A stretch of 64,000 bases of DNA, from the NCBI GenBank assembly GCA_031553005.1, contig JAVBMA010000065.1:11699-75698 (forward strand). The letters run 5' to 3'. This stretch comes from RGIG9379 sp031553005 (GTDB lineage Bacteria; Bacteroidota; Bacteroidia; Bacteroidales; Paludibacteraceae). Under the pieces are notes generated by a model that was given only the letters and a program-made list of their open reading frames with translations, had not been told where the DNA came from and searched no databases. Made by a program: the position numbers and the translations under genes. Positions 44,000-53,883 of the stretch are shown piece by piece. The stretch's first letter is position 1; each line of letters starts with the position of its first letter.

Positions 44000-45229
44000 T
44001 TATTTTTTTCCTTCAATATAAGTATAAGAATCCTTGAATCCAAGTAAATAAAGAACGCCGTCCAATCCGATATTGGAAATAGATTGTTTCGCATTCTCCT
44101 TTACTTTCGGTTTGGCATGAAAAGCAATACCAAGCCCGGCGCAATTGAGCATCGGCAAGTCATTTGCCCCGTCGCCCACAGCAATAACCTGCTCCAAGTC
44201 AAGGTTCTCTATCTGGGCTATCAGTCGTAAAAGTTCCGCTTTTCTTCTTCCGTCTACGATGTCTCCTATATGATTTCCCGTTAATTTTCCGTTTTCAATC
44301 TCCAGTTCGTTCGCATACACATAATCGATACCGAATTGTTGTTTCAGGTAATTCCCAAAGTAGGTGAAACCTCCCGAAAGAATTGCGATTTTATAACCGT
44401 ATTTTTTTAGTGTGCGCAGAGCTTTGTCCGCCCCATCCATTAACGGTAGGCTGCTTGCTATTTCACTTAATACCGATTCGTCCAACCCTTTTAATAGAGA
44501 AACACGCTGTTTGAAGCTTTCACAAAAATCGATTTCGCCGCGCATAGCCGATTCCGTGATCGCTTTCACTTGTTCTCCGACTCCGGCTTTTTCTGCTAAT
44601 TCGTCGATAACCTCTGTTTTGATTAACGTTGAGTCCATATCAAAACAAATTAACCTGCGGTTTCTGCGGAAAATATTATCTTCCTGAAATGAAATATCAT
44701 AGCCGAGTTCGTGCGACAACCGCATAAATTCGGATTGTATAAACTGTTTGTTTTGCGGTGTTCCCCGCACAGACATTTCCACACTAACCGTTTTGGCAGA
44801 GTCTTCCTCAAGCGGAATACGTCCCGATAAACGCTTGATAGTGTCGATGTTCAACCCCTCTTTAGCCAGAACTTCCGATACGTATGCAATAACGTTAGCC
44901 GATATTTTTCGTCCCAACAGTGTAACGATATACCTGTTTTTTCCCTGCATGGAAACCCACTTGTTGTAATCTTCTTCCGTAACCGGATTAAAACGTACGC
45001 CAACTCCCAGTTCATTCGATTTGAAAAGTATCTCTTTCAATATATTTCCGGAGTCAGACTGTTTGCTTTTGAAAAGTATTCCCAAAGAAAGAGAATTGTG
45101 AATATCGGCTTGTCCGATATCAAGAATTGTCGCATCATATCTGGCTAAGATTGCGGTAAGGGAAGAGGTAACTCCCGGCCTGTCTTCGCCCGATATTTTT
45201 ATCAAAATAATTTCATTTGTCTGACCCAT
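44000..45229 (-). CDS. serB: Phosphoserine phosphatase with ACT domains
   Basis: 409 residues. The N-terminal ~185 residues hold two ACT-like repeats (EIILIKISGEDRPGVTSSLTAIL and YIVTLLGRKISANVIAYVSEVLA), and the HAD domain starts FDMDSTLIKTEVIDELA with the catalytic Asp pair, then ILSGGFTYFG and VGDGANDLPML. Converts phosphoserine to serine. The C-terminal YIEGKK ends beside element B. Well matched to SerB of Bacteroidota. Confidence 0.95.
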   Translation of the reverse strand: MGQTNEIILIKISGEDRPGVTSSLTAILARYDATILDIGQADIHNSLSLGILFKSKQSDSGNILKEILFKSNELGVGVRFNPVTEEDYNKWVSMQGKNRYIVTLLGRKISANVIAYVSEVLAKEGLNIDTIKRLSGRIPLEEDSAKTVSVEMSVRGTPQNKQFIQSEFMRLSHELGYDISFQEDNIFRRNRRLICFDMDSTLIKTEVIDELAEKAGVGEQVKAITESAMRGEIDFCESFKQRVSLLKGLDESVLSEIASSLPLMDGADKALRTLKKYGYKIAILSGGFTYFGNYLKQQFGIDYVYANELEIENGKLTGNHIGDIVDGRRKAELLRLIAQIENLDLEQVIAVGDGANDLPMLNCAGLGIAFHAKPKVKENAKQSISNIGLDGVLYLLGFKDSYTYIEGKK

Positions 45230-45454
45230 TTTTTTTCTTCTATTTTATTTTGCAAAATTACTCTTTCTACTTGTAAGAAACCTCATAAATATGCTAAAAA
45301 ACATATTTTTAACAGTTTTTCTTATTTGATAAGGAGAAAAAACGTATCTTTGTACCGGATTTCAAAATGTATTCATTTACTTTGAAGTCTGAAAGGTAAT
45401 GGATATCGGATAATAGAGATTATCAATATCTGAGTATTAACCAAACAATATCGA

Positions 45455-45949
45455 ATGAAAAAGATTTATTCTTTTATCATTTCTTTAATGGTTATCGGAG
45501 TATCGTTTTTTTTTAGTTCTTTTAATTCTACATCCGTTTCCAGGCTGATGGTCGGGCAACAGGTTCCGTTGATGGACTTGCCAATAGACACTGAAAGCGG
45601 ATACGTATGGATTAACTTTTGGGCTGCTTATGATGCGGCATCGCGGGACGAAAACGTACAATTTTCTTCTGTTTTAAAAAAATTGGAAGAAAAATCTTTA
45701 CCGAAAAATCAATCTTTTAAATCTATTTCCATTTCGATGGATAAGTTTGAAAGTATTTTTGAAGAAGTGGTAAAACAAGACAATCTGAATTTCTCTCAGG
45801 TAATGAGGGAATCGGAAGGCTTTCAATCCGGTTTTGCAAAAAAATTAAAATTGAACAACCGGTTTGGTAATTTCCTTCTGGATGCACAGGGAAAACTTAT
45901 TGCAAAAGATTTAAGCCCTGCCGAATTGGAAAAAGTGTTGAATAATTAA
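45455..45949 (+). CDS. Exported thioredoxin-fold protein without the CxxC motif
   Basis: 164 residues with a signal peptide (about 1-26). VGQQVPLMDLPIDTESGYVWINFWAAYDAASRDEN has the layout of a TlpA/thioredoxin-like FWATWCxxCxxE segment, but both cysteines are replaced (WAAYDAAS). LLDAQGKLIAKDLSPAELEKVL matches the last strands of that fold. It is likely a non-redox structural relative. TATCTTTG at 45345-45352 is its probable -7 box. Monocistronic, followed by a strong terminator. Confidence 0.65.
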   Translation: MKKIYSFIISLMVIGVSFFFSSFNSTSVSRLMVGQQVPLMDLPIDTESGYVWINFWAAYDAASRDENVQFSSVLKKLEEKSLPKNQSFKSISISMDKFESIFEEVVKQDNLNFSQVMRESEGFQSGFAKKLKLNNRFGNFLLDAQGKLIAKDLSPAELEKVLNN

Positions 45950-45958
45950 CTTTAATCT

Positions 45959-45992
45959 CAAAAAAGCTTCAAAATATTTTGAAGCTTTTTTG
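45959..45992. terminator. Perfect 34-nt palindromic terminator
   Basis: CAAAAAAGCTTCAAAAT and its exact complement, with a 3' T-run. Ten nt after the stop of the thioredoxin-like gene. Confidence 0.85.
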
Positions 45993-46100
45993 TTTTTATA
46001 AACACCACCTGTTCCGTCTATTTTCTTCCCACTGTAAAATCCTTAACAACTAACCCGAATTCTTTTCTCACTTTCAACTTTCCGCTTTCAACTTTCACAT

Positions 46101-46275
46101 GTATTATTGTATATTTGTATGTAAAATCTGAATACAATTAAAAAAAGATTTAAAATTATATATTAATGTTTAAACTTTTTGATAACGGTTGACTTATCGG
46201 AGTGTTTTTTTGTTAAGATATTCGGTTTTTGTTATTACATATATAAAATTTTTTATCGGAGTAATTTTCGTTTGA
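46101..46275 (+). promoter_or_regulatory. Leader of the polysaccharide-export operon
   Basis: TATATTTG at 46110-46117 is a possible -7 box, which would give a 5' leader of about 150 nt before the first ATG. The leader is AT-rich and shows no clear hairpin. Just upstream (46065-46100) is a reversed CTTTCAACTTTC repeat stretch. Confidence 0.4.
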
Positions 46276-47061
46276 ATGAAGATTGATAATAGAAGTTTCG
46301 TAATATTCATTTTCTCTGTTTTTATTCTAGGCTCATGTGTAACCACCAAGAAGGTTCGTTATTTACAAGAACCGGGCAACACTATTCCTGATTATGAAAG
46401 CATGCAGACTCCCGGAGATTATAAGGTGCAGGTTCTGGATGAATTATATATTCGTATCACTACGTTGGATAAGGATATGACCGAACTTTTCAACCTGACT
46501 TCCGGAGGAATAACCAATACACTTGCTTCTACCTCTTCTCCCGGTTACAATTCATATACGGTTAACGAACAAGGAGCTATTACTTTTCCCTATATCGGTG
46601 ATATATATGTTGCCGGCCAGACAACAAGGGAAATAAAGAAAATAGTCTCCGATACACTTTCTTTCATGCTCAATGAATTGTCCGTAGATGTGAAACTCAT
46701 GAATAGTTTTTTTAGTGTTGTAGGAGATGCAAAAAACGGACGTTATCCAATTACAAAGGAGCGGTTGAATATTTTTCAGGCATTGGCATTATCGGGCGAT
46801 TTGCAGGACTTTTCGGACCGGGCTCATATAAAGATAATCAGGCAGACTGACAAAGGGGCTGCTGTATATACTTTTGATGTCCGCAGCAAAGATATTATTG
46901 ACTCTGAATTTTACTATATTCAGCCTAATGATGTGATTTATGTCCAATCATTTAACGGACAGTATTTGGGACTAAACTCATTTACAACCCTTTTCTCCAT
47001 TATTTCATCAGTTGTTTCGTTGACATATATATTTATCAAATTTGGAAACGTATTCAATTAA
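46276..47061 (+). CDS. Wza-type polysaccharide export lipoprotein, first copy
   Basis: 261 residues. Lipobox LGSC near residue 20, then a polysaccharide export (OPX) domain: YKVQVLDELYIRITTLDKDM, a SLBB-like GAITFPYIGDIYVAGQTTREIKKIV and YYIQPNDVIYVQS. A C-terminal membrane segment (FTTLFSIISSVVSLTYIFI) is present. It forms the outer-membrane or periplasmic export channel with the Wzc protein encoded downstream. First gene of a four-gene operon. Confidence 0.88.
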   Translation: MKIDNRSFVIFIFSVFILGSCVTTKKVRYLQEPGNTIPDYESMQTPGDYKVQVLDELYIRITTLDKDMTELFNLTSGGITNTLASTSSPGYNSYTVNEQGAITFPYIGDIYVAGQTTREIKKIVSDTLSFMLNELSVDVKLMNSFFSVVGDAKNGRYPITKERLNIFQALALSGDLQDFSDRAHIKIIRQTDKGAAVYTFDVRSKDIIDSEFYYIQPNDVIYVQSFNGQYLGLNSFTTLFSIISSVVSLTYIFIKFGNVFN

Positions 47062-47123
47062 ATGTGATTTTCGGAGGCTGGTAAAAATGACCGTTGACTC
47101 TTATAATTTATAATTAATAAAAG

Positions 47124-47861
47124 ATGATGCGCCTTTTTAAATATATGCTTTTACTTTTTATCCTGTCGTCTTGCACGACAAACAGGTATACCCGCTTTTT
47201 GCAGGAAAAGGATGGGTTGCCGAAGTATGCAAAGGCGGAAATGGAACGTTACCGGATTCAGATTGATGATGAGTTGCGCGTAAAAGTCCTTTCTATGAAT
47301 AAAGAAGTTACATCTATTTTTAATACGGGAGATAATACTAATAGCCAGGTTGGCGTTTACCGTGTATATACGGATGGAACAGTCGATTTGCCCTTTATTA
47401 GCAGCATCCGGGTGGAGGGATTAACTTTATCACAGGCTAAGGAGAAGATTCAGGAACAGATAAGAAATTTTATAGTAGATGCAGAAGTCGTAGTCGCATT
47501 AAGCAACAACTATTTTTACGTGCTTGGAGATGCCGGAAAGGGCGGTTTTTTGCTCTATAAAGAGAAGATTACCATATTTCAGGCATTAGCTATGTGCGGA
47601 GGGATGAATAAGGTTGGCAACCGCAAACATGTATATATAATGCGGAAAGATACCGAAGGTAAGACGCAGGTCAGGGATTTTGATATACGTACCATAACGG
47701 TTTTGGATTCCGAGTATTATTATATCCAACCCAATGATATAATTTATATACCTCCTGCTAGTGAACGCTTTTTCCGTTTAGATTCTTTTGCCGCGATTAT
47801 AGGTGTGATTTCGACTTCATTTTCTTTCTTTTTCCTGATATATGGAATAGCAAACAAATAG
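47124..47861 (+). CDS. Wza-type polysaccharide export lipoprotein, second copy
   Basis: 245 residues, paralogous to the preceding gene: lipobox SSC near residue 16, RYRIQIDDELRVKVLSMNKEV, DGTVDLPFISSIRVEGLTLSQAKEKI and YYIQPNDIIYIPP, then a C-terminal hydrophobic segment. Both copies start with an RYLQE/RFLQE segment after the Cys. Starts 62 nt after the first copy. Two adjacent OPX lipoproteins may form a hetero-oligomer or serve different polymers. Confidence 0.87.
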   Translation: MMRLFKYMLLLFILSSCTTNRYTRFLQEKDGLPKYAKAEMERYRIQIDDELRVKVLSMNKEVTSIFNTGDNTNSQVGVYRVYTDGTVDLPFISSIRVEGLTLSQAKEKIQEQIRNFIVDAEVVVALSNNYFYVLGDAGKGGFLLYKEKITIFQALAMCGGMNKVGNRKHVYIMRKDTEGKTQVRDFDIRTITVLDSEYYYIQPNDIIYIPPASERFFRLDSFAAIIGVISTSFSFFFLIYGIANK

Positions 47862-47922
47862 TTCGTAGACCCGGGTCGCTCTCATTTTTAATTCTTTTTT
47901 TTGTAAAAAATGTGATTTGATA

Positions 47923-50331
47923 ATGCATATGGATAAAGAAAACAGACATAGTGAAACTTTCACCGAAGAGGATTTCTCTTTTGATATATTAGGCTGGATA
48001 CTGAAAATATTACGTTATTGGTATCTTTTCCTTATTTCTTTAGCTATTTGCGTAGGAATAGCATACCTGAAAAATAAAAGCTGGAAGCCTGTTTATAAAA
48101 CAAGCGCGCGGATTATTCTGGGTGAAAACGAATCGGGAATTTCCTCCTCTTCGGATTATAATTTCATGCAAGGCTTCGGAGGCTCTTACAGCTCCCGCAA
48201 TATGAATAACCAACTGATATTATTCAGTTCGCGCGATATAATTTCCAGAACCATAAGTCAATTGAATTTTACTGTTGATTATTATATCAAAGGGCGTTTT
48301 AAGGTCAATTATTTGTATAAAATTTCTCCCGTAGAAGTTGTCGACTATATGATTAAAGAGTCGGGGTTCAGGCGGGAATTTATTTTAATTCCATTAGATG
48401 AATACTCTTTCCGGATTAAGTTTGAAGATGGCGATGGAAAAAATAATTTTGTACAAGACGGAAAGTATGGAATTCCTGTCGAAACGCCTTATTTTACTGC
48501 AACGATTAAACGATTGGGTAATTTTAATAATAGTATCTGCTTTCGTTTTCGTAGTCCGGTCGATTTGGAAAACGACTTTTACTACCGCTTGAACCTGACT
48601 TTTGTCCGGGAACGTTCTACTGTGCTCGAAGTCTCCCTTACCGGAGAGAATACAGCGAGGGATGAAGATTTTATCAACGAGCTTTGCCTGCAATATCAGG
48701 CATTTAGTTTGGAACGGAAAAATGATGCAGCAATAAAGACAATCACTTTTATTGAAGACCAATTGGTTGTTTTGTCCGATTCGTTAATGAGTACGGAAGA
48801 AAAGATGAGGGCTTTTCGTAGTGAAAGCGGGATTGTCGATTTATCGTCGTATGCAGGTCAGTTGATAAGCAAAGGTTCGAATATCGAATCTTCATTTACA
48901 GCTTTGAAGCTTAAAGAAGCATATTTGAATTACCTCACCCAGTATTTGGACAGTAATGTCAAGGATAATAATATCATGACTCCGTCCGGAATGGGAGTGA
49001 ACGACCCTATGCTTGTTACATTGGTTGGCGACCTGATGAAATTGAACGAAAAAATATCCCAGATAGGAGATAAGAATCCTTATTATCCGATATATACCAA
49101 GCAACTGGACGAACTGAGAGGTCGTATATACGAGGTGCTTAAAAATATGAAAGCAACGCTTGAGATTGAAAACCGGGAATTGGCAAACAGGCAAAAAGAG
49201 TTGAGCTCGGGGATTATTTCTTTGACCGATAAGGAGAGGATAATACAGAATATACAACGTCATTATAAGATTAATGAGAATTATTATAATTTCCTTTTGC
49301 AAAAAAGGGCGGATGCCCAGATTAAAAAAGCTTCTAACTCGCCCGACAATATTATTCTGGATAGGGCACGGGTGAGCGGAGAGATTAATTCCGGCGAAAA
49401 GAGAAAAGTCTATTCCTCCCATATTCTGATTGGTTTAATTCTTCCGTTGATTTTTGTTATATTGAGAACCCTGCTCGATAATACGATTAAAACCAAAAGG
49501 GATATAGAAAAGATAACTCCGTATCCGGTCATAGGGACAACACTCCGGACTTTTTTCAAAGAGAGTATCCCGGTGCTGAACCATCCGAAATCGCTGTTTA
49601 CTGAAAAATTCAGGGAGATTCGCACCCGCATTGAGTTTATCGCTCAGAAAACAAAAGGAATTTCCCTTTTGGTAACCTCTACCGAGCCTGGTGACGGAAA
49701 AACATTCTTATCGGCGAACCTAGCCGCCATATATGGGTTTACTTCCCGTAAAACCTTGCTTATAGATATGGACTACCGACGTCCGAGCATTTGCCGGTTG
49801 CTTGGAATACAAGCAGAAAAAGGAATATCCAACTATTTAATCGGCCAAGTTTCTTTAGAAGAAATATTTATAAAAGATAAATCTTTTAATTTTGATATTT
49901 TACCGGCAGGTACAATTCCTCCGAATCCGGGCGAGCTGATCAAAATGGAAAAACTGCACCAATTGCTGGAACAGTTGAAAAAGGAATACGATTATATCAT
50001 AATAGATACGAGCCCTATCGGATTGGTTTCGGATAGTTATACTCTTTCCGGAATGGTCGATTTGATGCTTTTTGTGGTACGTTATAATAAAACAAGCAAA
50101 AAATTCTTTAAGAATACGATTTCCCAGTTAAGGGGAGACGGTTTGAAAAACGTAAATGTTGTTTTAAATGATGTGGAGCATTCGGATGGTTACGGGTATG
50201 GCCTCGGAGGTGATTCCAGACAATATGGGTTTTGGAAGAAAAATTCATACTACACGGACCGTGCCGGATATTATGCCGAAGAATATTTTGATCATGCCGG
50301 CAATTCCGATAGGAAAAAGGCTAAAAAATAG
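47923..50331 (+). CDS. Wzc-type tyrosine kinase and chain-length regulator
   Basis: 802 residues from the ATG at 47923; a second ATG two codons on is equally possible. Wzz domain with membrane segments at about 30-50 and 500-520 flanking a large periplasmic coiled region (about 240-480). BY-kinase domain: Walker A EPGDGKT (about 588-594), A' LLIDMDYRRPS, B IIIDTSPIG. The Tyr-rich tail (YGYGLGG, YYTDRAGYYAEEY) is the autophosphorylation cluster. Controls polymer length and export with the Wza proteins. Follows them by 61 nt. Confidence 0.92.
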   Translation: MHMDKENRHSETFTEEDFSFDILGWILKILRYWYLFLISLAICVGIAYLKNKSWKPVYKTSARIILGENESGISSSSDYNFMQGFGGSYSSRNMNNQLILFSSRDIISRTISQLNFTVDYYIKGRFKVNYLYKISPVEVVDYMIKESGFRREFILIPLDEYSFRIKFEDGDGKNNFVQDGKYGIPVETPYFTATIKRLGNFNNSICFRFRSPVDLENDFYYRLNLTFVRERSTVLEVSLTGENTARDEDFINELCLQYQAFSLERKNDAAIKTITFIEDQLVVLSDSLMSTEEKMRAFRSESGIVDLSSYAGQLISKGSNIESSFTALKLKEAYLNYLTQYLDSNVKDNNIMTPSGMGVNDPMLVTLVGDLMKLNEKISQIGDKNPYYPIYTKQLDELRGRIYEVLKNMKATLEIENRELANRQKELSSGIISLTDKERIIQNIQRHYKINENYYNFLLQKRADAQIKKASNSPDNIILDRARVSGEINSGEKRKVYSSHILIGLILPLIFVILRTLLDNTIKTKRDIEKITPYPVIGTTLRTFFKESIPVLNHPKSLFTEKFREIRTRIEFIAQKTKGISLLVTSTEPGDGKTFLSANLAAIYGFTSRKTLLIDMDYRRPSICRLLGIQAEKGISNYLIGQVSLEEIFIKDKSFNFDILPAGTIPPNPGELIKMEKLHQLLEQLKKEYDYIIIDTSPIGLVSDSYTLSGMVDLMLFVVRYNKTSKKFFKNTISQLRGDGLKNVNVVLNDVEHSDGYGYGLGGDSRQYGFWKKNSYYTDRAGYYAEEYFDHAGNSDRKKAKK

Positions 50332-50450
50332 CAGCATTCCAGCTGTATTGCTGCATGCTGATTATTGGTTTAAAATAAAGGAAATCAGTTTTATCTGATT
50401 AACAGAGATATATTTTGGAAATAGCAAGGAATTTACAAAATCCCGGTCAA

Positions 50451-51752
50451 ATGAATATAGATAATAAAGATATTAAAATTGCCGTTATCGGTCTTGGCTA
50501 TGTGGGACTTCCGCTGGCAATAGAATTCAGCAGGAAATATGATGTCTTAGGATTTGATATTGATCCGAAGCGCATTGAAGAGTTGAAAAAAGGAGAAGAT
50601 CACACCCGCGAAGCCGATACTGAAAAACTAAGAGAGGTAATAAAAAAAAGCGAGAATGAGCGCAATACGGGATTGTTTTTTTCGGCAGACGCAGAGAAAT
50701 TGAAAAATTACAATCATTTTATTGTGACTGTTCCTACTCCGATCGACCGCTTTAATAATCCCGACCTGACCCCTCTTTTATCAGCAACCAGAACAATAGG
50801 AAAAGCATTGAAACCGGGAGATATAGTTATTTATGAATCGACTACCTATCCGGGTTGCACGGAAGATGATTGTGTGCCCGAATTGGAAAAATATTCCGGA
50901 CTGAAATTCAATACCGATTTTTATTGCGGGTATTCCCCTGAACGCATCAATCCGGGAGATAAAGTGAACACGCTCGTAAAAATTAAAAAAGTAACCTCAG
51001 GCTCCACTCCGGAAATAGCCGATCACGTAGATGCATTATACGCCTCTATTATTGAAGCAGGCACACATAAAGCTCCAAGCCTGAAGGTTGCCGAAGCCTC
51101 CAAAGCCATAGAAAATGCGCAAAGGGATGTGAATATATCGTTTGTGAACGAATTGGCGCTTATTTTTGAACGGATCGGAATTGACACGAATGATGTGTTG
51201 GAAGCCGCGGCAACAAAGTGGAATTTTCTGAAATACAGCCCGGGGCTTGTAGGCGGGCATTGCATCGGCGTTGATCCCTACTATCTGGTACATAAAGCCA
51301 AGTCGGTAGGCTACCATTCCGAAGTTATCCTTTCCGGTCGCCGAGTAAACAATATGATAGCAGGTTTTATTGCCAATAAGATTGTGAAATTATTGATTCA
51401 GGAAGGCTACCGGATAAAAGGATCTGAGGCTTTGATTATGGGAGTCACATTTAAAGAAAATTGCCCCGATATCCGTAATACAAAAGTGGTCGATATTTAC
51501 CGCGAACTTGCTGAATTCGGGTTAAAGATAGACGTTTGGGATCCATATGCCGATGCCGGTGTTGTAAATGAAGAATACGGATTGCTCCTTTTGAATGATA
51601 TAGATCCGGAAAAAAAATATGAAGTAATCATTTTGGCAGTGGCACATGACCAATTCCGGAAGTTTGATTTTCGTAAATACAAAGAAAACGGTACAATTAT
51701 CTACGATGCTAAAAATTTTGTAGATCGGGAGATTGTAGATGCGAGATTGTAA
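50451..51752 (+). CDS. UDP-HexNAc dehydrogenase (TviB/WbpO type)
   Basis: 433 residues from the ATG at 50451; upstream frame has only a TTG. IAVIGLGYVGLPLAIEFS is the NAD-binding motif and GGHCIGVDPYYL contains the catalytic Cys (C271). The ERIXPGD segment (SPERINPGD) and KEDVNISF-like RDVNISF favour the Vi-antigen TviB/WbpO group that oxidises UDP-N-acetylhexosamine to the uronic acid. Last gene of the export operon, supplying acidic sugar for its polymer. Glycosyltransferases, a flippase and a polymerase are absent. Confidence 0.85.
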   Translation: MNIDNKDIKIAVIGLGYVGLPLAIEFSRKYDVLGFDIDPKRIEELKKGEDHTREADTEKLREVIKKSENERNTGLFFSADAEKLKNYNHFIVTVPTPIDRFNNPDLTPLLSATRTIGKALKPGDIVIYESTTYPGCTEDDCVPELEKYSGLKFNTDFYCGYSPERINPGDKVNTLVKIKKVTSGSTPEIADHVDALYASIIEAGTHKAPSLKVAEASKAIENAQRDVNISFVNELALIFERIGIDTNDVLEAAATKWNFLKYSPGLVGGHCIGVDPYYLVHKAKSVGYHSEVILSGRRVNNMIAGFIANKIVKLLIQEGYRIKGSEALIMGVTFKENCPDIRNTKVVDIYRELAEFGLKIDVWDPYADAGVVNEEYGLLLLNDIDPEKKYEVIILAVAHDQFRKFDFRKYKENGTIIYDAKNFVDREIVDARL

Positions 51753-51893
51753 GGGAGTTGAAAGGTGAGAAGTGAAAGGTGAAAGTTTTTTTTAGATTGA
51801 TAGTCTGAAAATATCTCGTATCTTGCATTGATTTTGTATCCGTATGGAAAAACGGATAACTATTTATCTTGTAAATAAATAGAATGATTATTT

Positions 51894-52042
51894 GAAATGT
51901 TGCTACTAATAAAAAATAGAGTAAACACAAAGACACGAAGTGCACAAAGAAAATAAAAAATAAATGCAACTTTGCGTTCTTTGTGCCTTTGTGGTTATAA
52001 TATTCATTGACGTTGGAATTAGTGGTAATATTACGGATTAGC
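51894..52042. mobile_element. Miniature element (element C), before pyrK
   Basis: Same orientation as element B and reverse-complementary to element D: TAATAAAAAATAGAGTAAACACAAAG, a ...CTTTGTGGTTATAATATTCATTGA hairpin, and an end GGTAATATTACGGATTAGC. The ends have diverged. The rest of 51753-52133 holds a GAAAGGTGA repeat after the stop and AT-rich DNA. Confidence 0.65.
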
Positions 52043-52133
52043 ATAATAAATAGATAATAATTACAAACTGAAAATTAATACATCGTTCTTAATTCTTGGG
52101 TCCTGATTCCTGGATCCAAATTCTTAATTAAAT

Positions 52134-52907
52134 ATGAAATACATATCAGATCTTATCGTAAGTAGGAATGAGAGGCTCAATGATAACTATGTTCTCTTAA
52201 AACTGGCGGCAAAAGAGCCACTTCCGGAAATGCATGCCGGACAATTTGTTGAAGTCCGCGTTGACGGTTCGCCCACTACGTTTTTACGCCGTCCTATTTC
52301 AATCCATTTTGTAGATAAAGAAGCCAACCAACTCTGGCTGCTCATTCAACTGGTAGGAGACGGGACCCGCAAGTTAGCCGGATTAAAAGAAGGCGATAAC
52401 CTTAATCTTATTTTTCCCCTTGGCAATTATTTCGGAAAACCGCAGGACGGACAAAAAGAACTGCTGCTTGTCGGAGGAGGTGTGGGTATTGCCCCGCTTT
52501 TGATGCTTGGCGCCGAGTTGAAAGAAAAAGGATACAATCCCCATTTTTTACTTGGAGCCCGTTCGGAAAAAGATTTGTTGCAACTGGCTGAATTTGAGAA
52601 ACAGGGAGTAGTATATACTACAACGGAAGACGGAACGTTAGGAGAAAGAGGATTTGTTACAAACCACTCCGTTCTGCCCCAAAAAAAGTGGGATAAAATC
52701 TATACATGCGGTCCGACTCCGATGATGAAAGCAGTTGCCTCTTTTGCTGTGAAGAATGGAATTGATTGTGAAGTTTCCCTTGAAAATACAATGGCTTGTG
52801 GTGTCGGCGCCTGCCTTTGTTGTGTAACTGATACGAAAGAAGGTCATAAATGCGTATGTGCTGATGGACCTGTATTTAATATAAACGATTTGAAATGGCA
52901 GATTTAA
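52134..52907 (+). CDS. pyrK: Dihydroorotate dehydrogenase electron-transfer subunit
   Basis: 257 residues. FAD domain with FVEVRVDGSPTTFLRRPIS, NAD-binding LLLVGGGVGIAPLLML and TCGPTPMMKAV. The 2Fe-2S ligands C222, C227, C230 and C242 have the expected C-x4-C-x2-C-x11-C spacing. Passes electrons between NAD and the PyrD flavin in pyrimidine synthesis. Overlaps pyrD by 13 nt. Confident. Confidence 0.95.
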   Translation: MKYISDLIVSRNERLNDNYVLLKLAAKEPLPEMHAGQFVEVRVDGSPTTFLRRPISIHFVDKEANQLWLLIQLVGDGTRKLAGLKEGDNLNLIFPLGNYFGKPQDGQKELLLVGGGVGIAPLLMLGAELKEKGYNPHFLLGARSEKDLLQLAEFEKQGVVYTTTEDGTLGERGFVTNHSVLPQKKWDKIYTCGPTPMMKAVASFAVKNGIDCEVSLENTMACGVGACLCCVTDTKEGHKCVCADGPVFNINDLKWQI

Positions 52908-53818
52908 CGACAAATATAGGAAATTTACGGATGAAGAATCCGGTTATGACGGCTTCCGGAACATTCGGCTATGGAGAAGAATTCTCCGATTTTATAGATA
53001 TAAGCCGCATTGGTGGAATCATTGTAAAAGGTACAACCTTGAATCACCGCGAAGGAAATCCCTATCCGCGAATGGCTGAGACACCTTTGGGAATGCTCAA
53101 TGCCGTCGGTTTACAAAATAAAGGCGTTGATTACTTTGTCCAAAATATTTACCCGCGTATTAAGGATATAGATACAAATATGATTGTAAATGTATCCGGT
53201 TCGGCTATTGAAGACTATGTTGCCACGGCAGAAAAGGTAAACGCATTGGATAAAATTCCCGCTATTGAATTAAATATTTCGTGTCCCAATGTGAAACAGG
53301 GCGGTATGGCGTTCGGAACCTCTTGTGATTCTGCTGCAAGCGTAGTTGCAGCTGTCCGGAAAGTATATAACAAAACATTGATTGTCAAGCTTTCTCCCAA
53401 TGTGACCAATATTTCGGAGATAGCCTTGGCTGTCGAAGCAGCCGGAGCTGATAGCGTTTCTTTGATAAATACGCTGTTGGGAATGGCAATTGATGCGGAA
53501 AGGCGGACACCTGTTTTGTCTACTATTACCGGCGGGCTATCCGGTCCTTGCGTCAAACCCATTGCACTCCGGATGGTGTGGCAGGTAGCAAAAGCCGTTA
53601 AAGTTCCGGTGATCGGGCTTGGTGGAATTATGACAGCAACAGACGCCATCGAATTTATATTAGCCGGGGCAAGTGCCATTCAGATCGGAACAGCCAATTT
53701 TATTGATCCCACTGTTACTGTCAAGGTTGAAGAGGGAATCAATGATTACTTGGAACGCCACGGTTTGAAATGCGTAAATGAATTGATCGGAAAGCTAAAA
53801 GATGCGCCGATTTATTAA
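52895..53818 (+). CDS. pyrD: Dihydroorotate dehydrogenase, class 1B
   Basis: 307 residues. NPVMTASGTFGYG and GIIVKGTTLNHREGN form the FMN/substrate site; the catalytic Cys is in ELNISCPNVKQGG; IGLGGIMTATDAIEF binds the FMN phosphate. Oxidises dihydroorotate to orotate, using PyrK for NAD reduction. Its 13-nt overlap with pyrK indicates translational coupling. Confident. Confidence 0.96.
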   Translation: MADLTTNIGNLRMKNPVMTASGTFGYGEEFSDFIDISRIGGIIVKGTTLNHREGNPYPRMAETPLGMLNAVGLQNKGVDYFVQNIYPRIKDIDTNMIVNVSGSAIEDYVATAEKVNALDKIPAIELNISCPNVKQGGMAFGTSCDSAASVVAAVRKVYNKTLIVKLSPNVTNISEIALAVEAAGADSVSLINTLLGMAIDAERRTPVLSTITGGLSGPCVKPIALRMVWQVAKAVKVPVIGLGGIMTATDAIEFILAGASAIQIGTANFIDPTVTVKVEEGINDYLERHGLKCVNELIGKLKDAPIY

Positions 53819-53883
53819 TGACCAAGATTACCGGCAATTTGCCATATCCGGGCTATTGTAACCTTTTATAATAAATCAATTGC

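Noticed and set aside
43798..44094. 98-residue minus-strand ORF
   Set aside because: Spans element B and the serB 3' end out of frame; low-complexity product.
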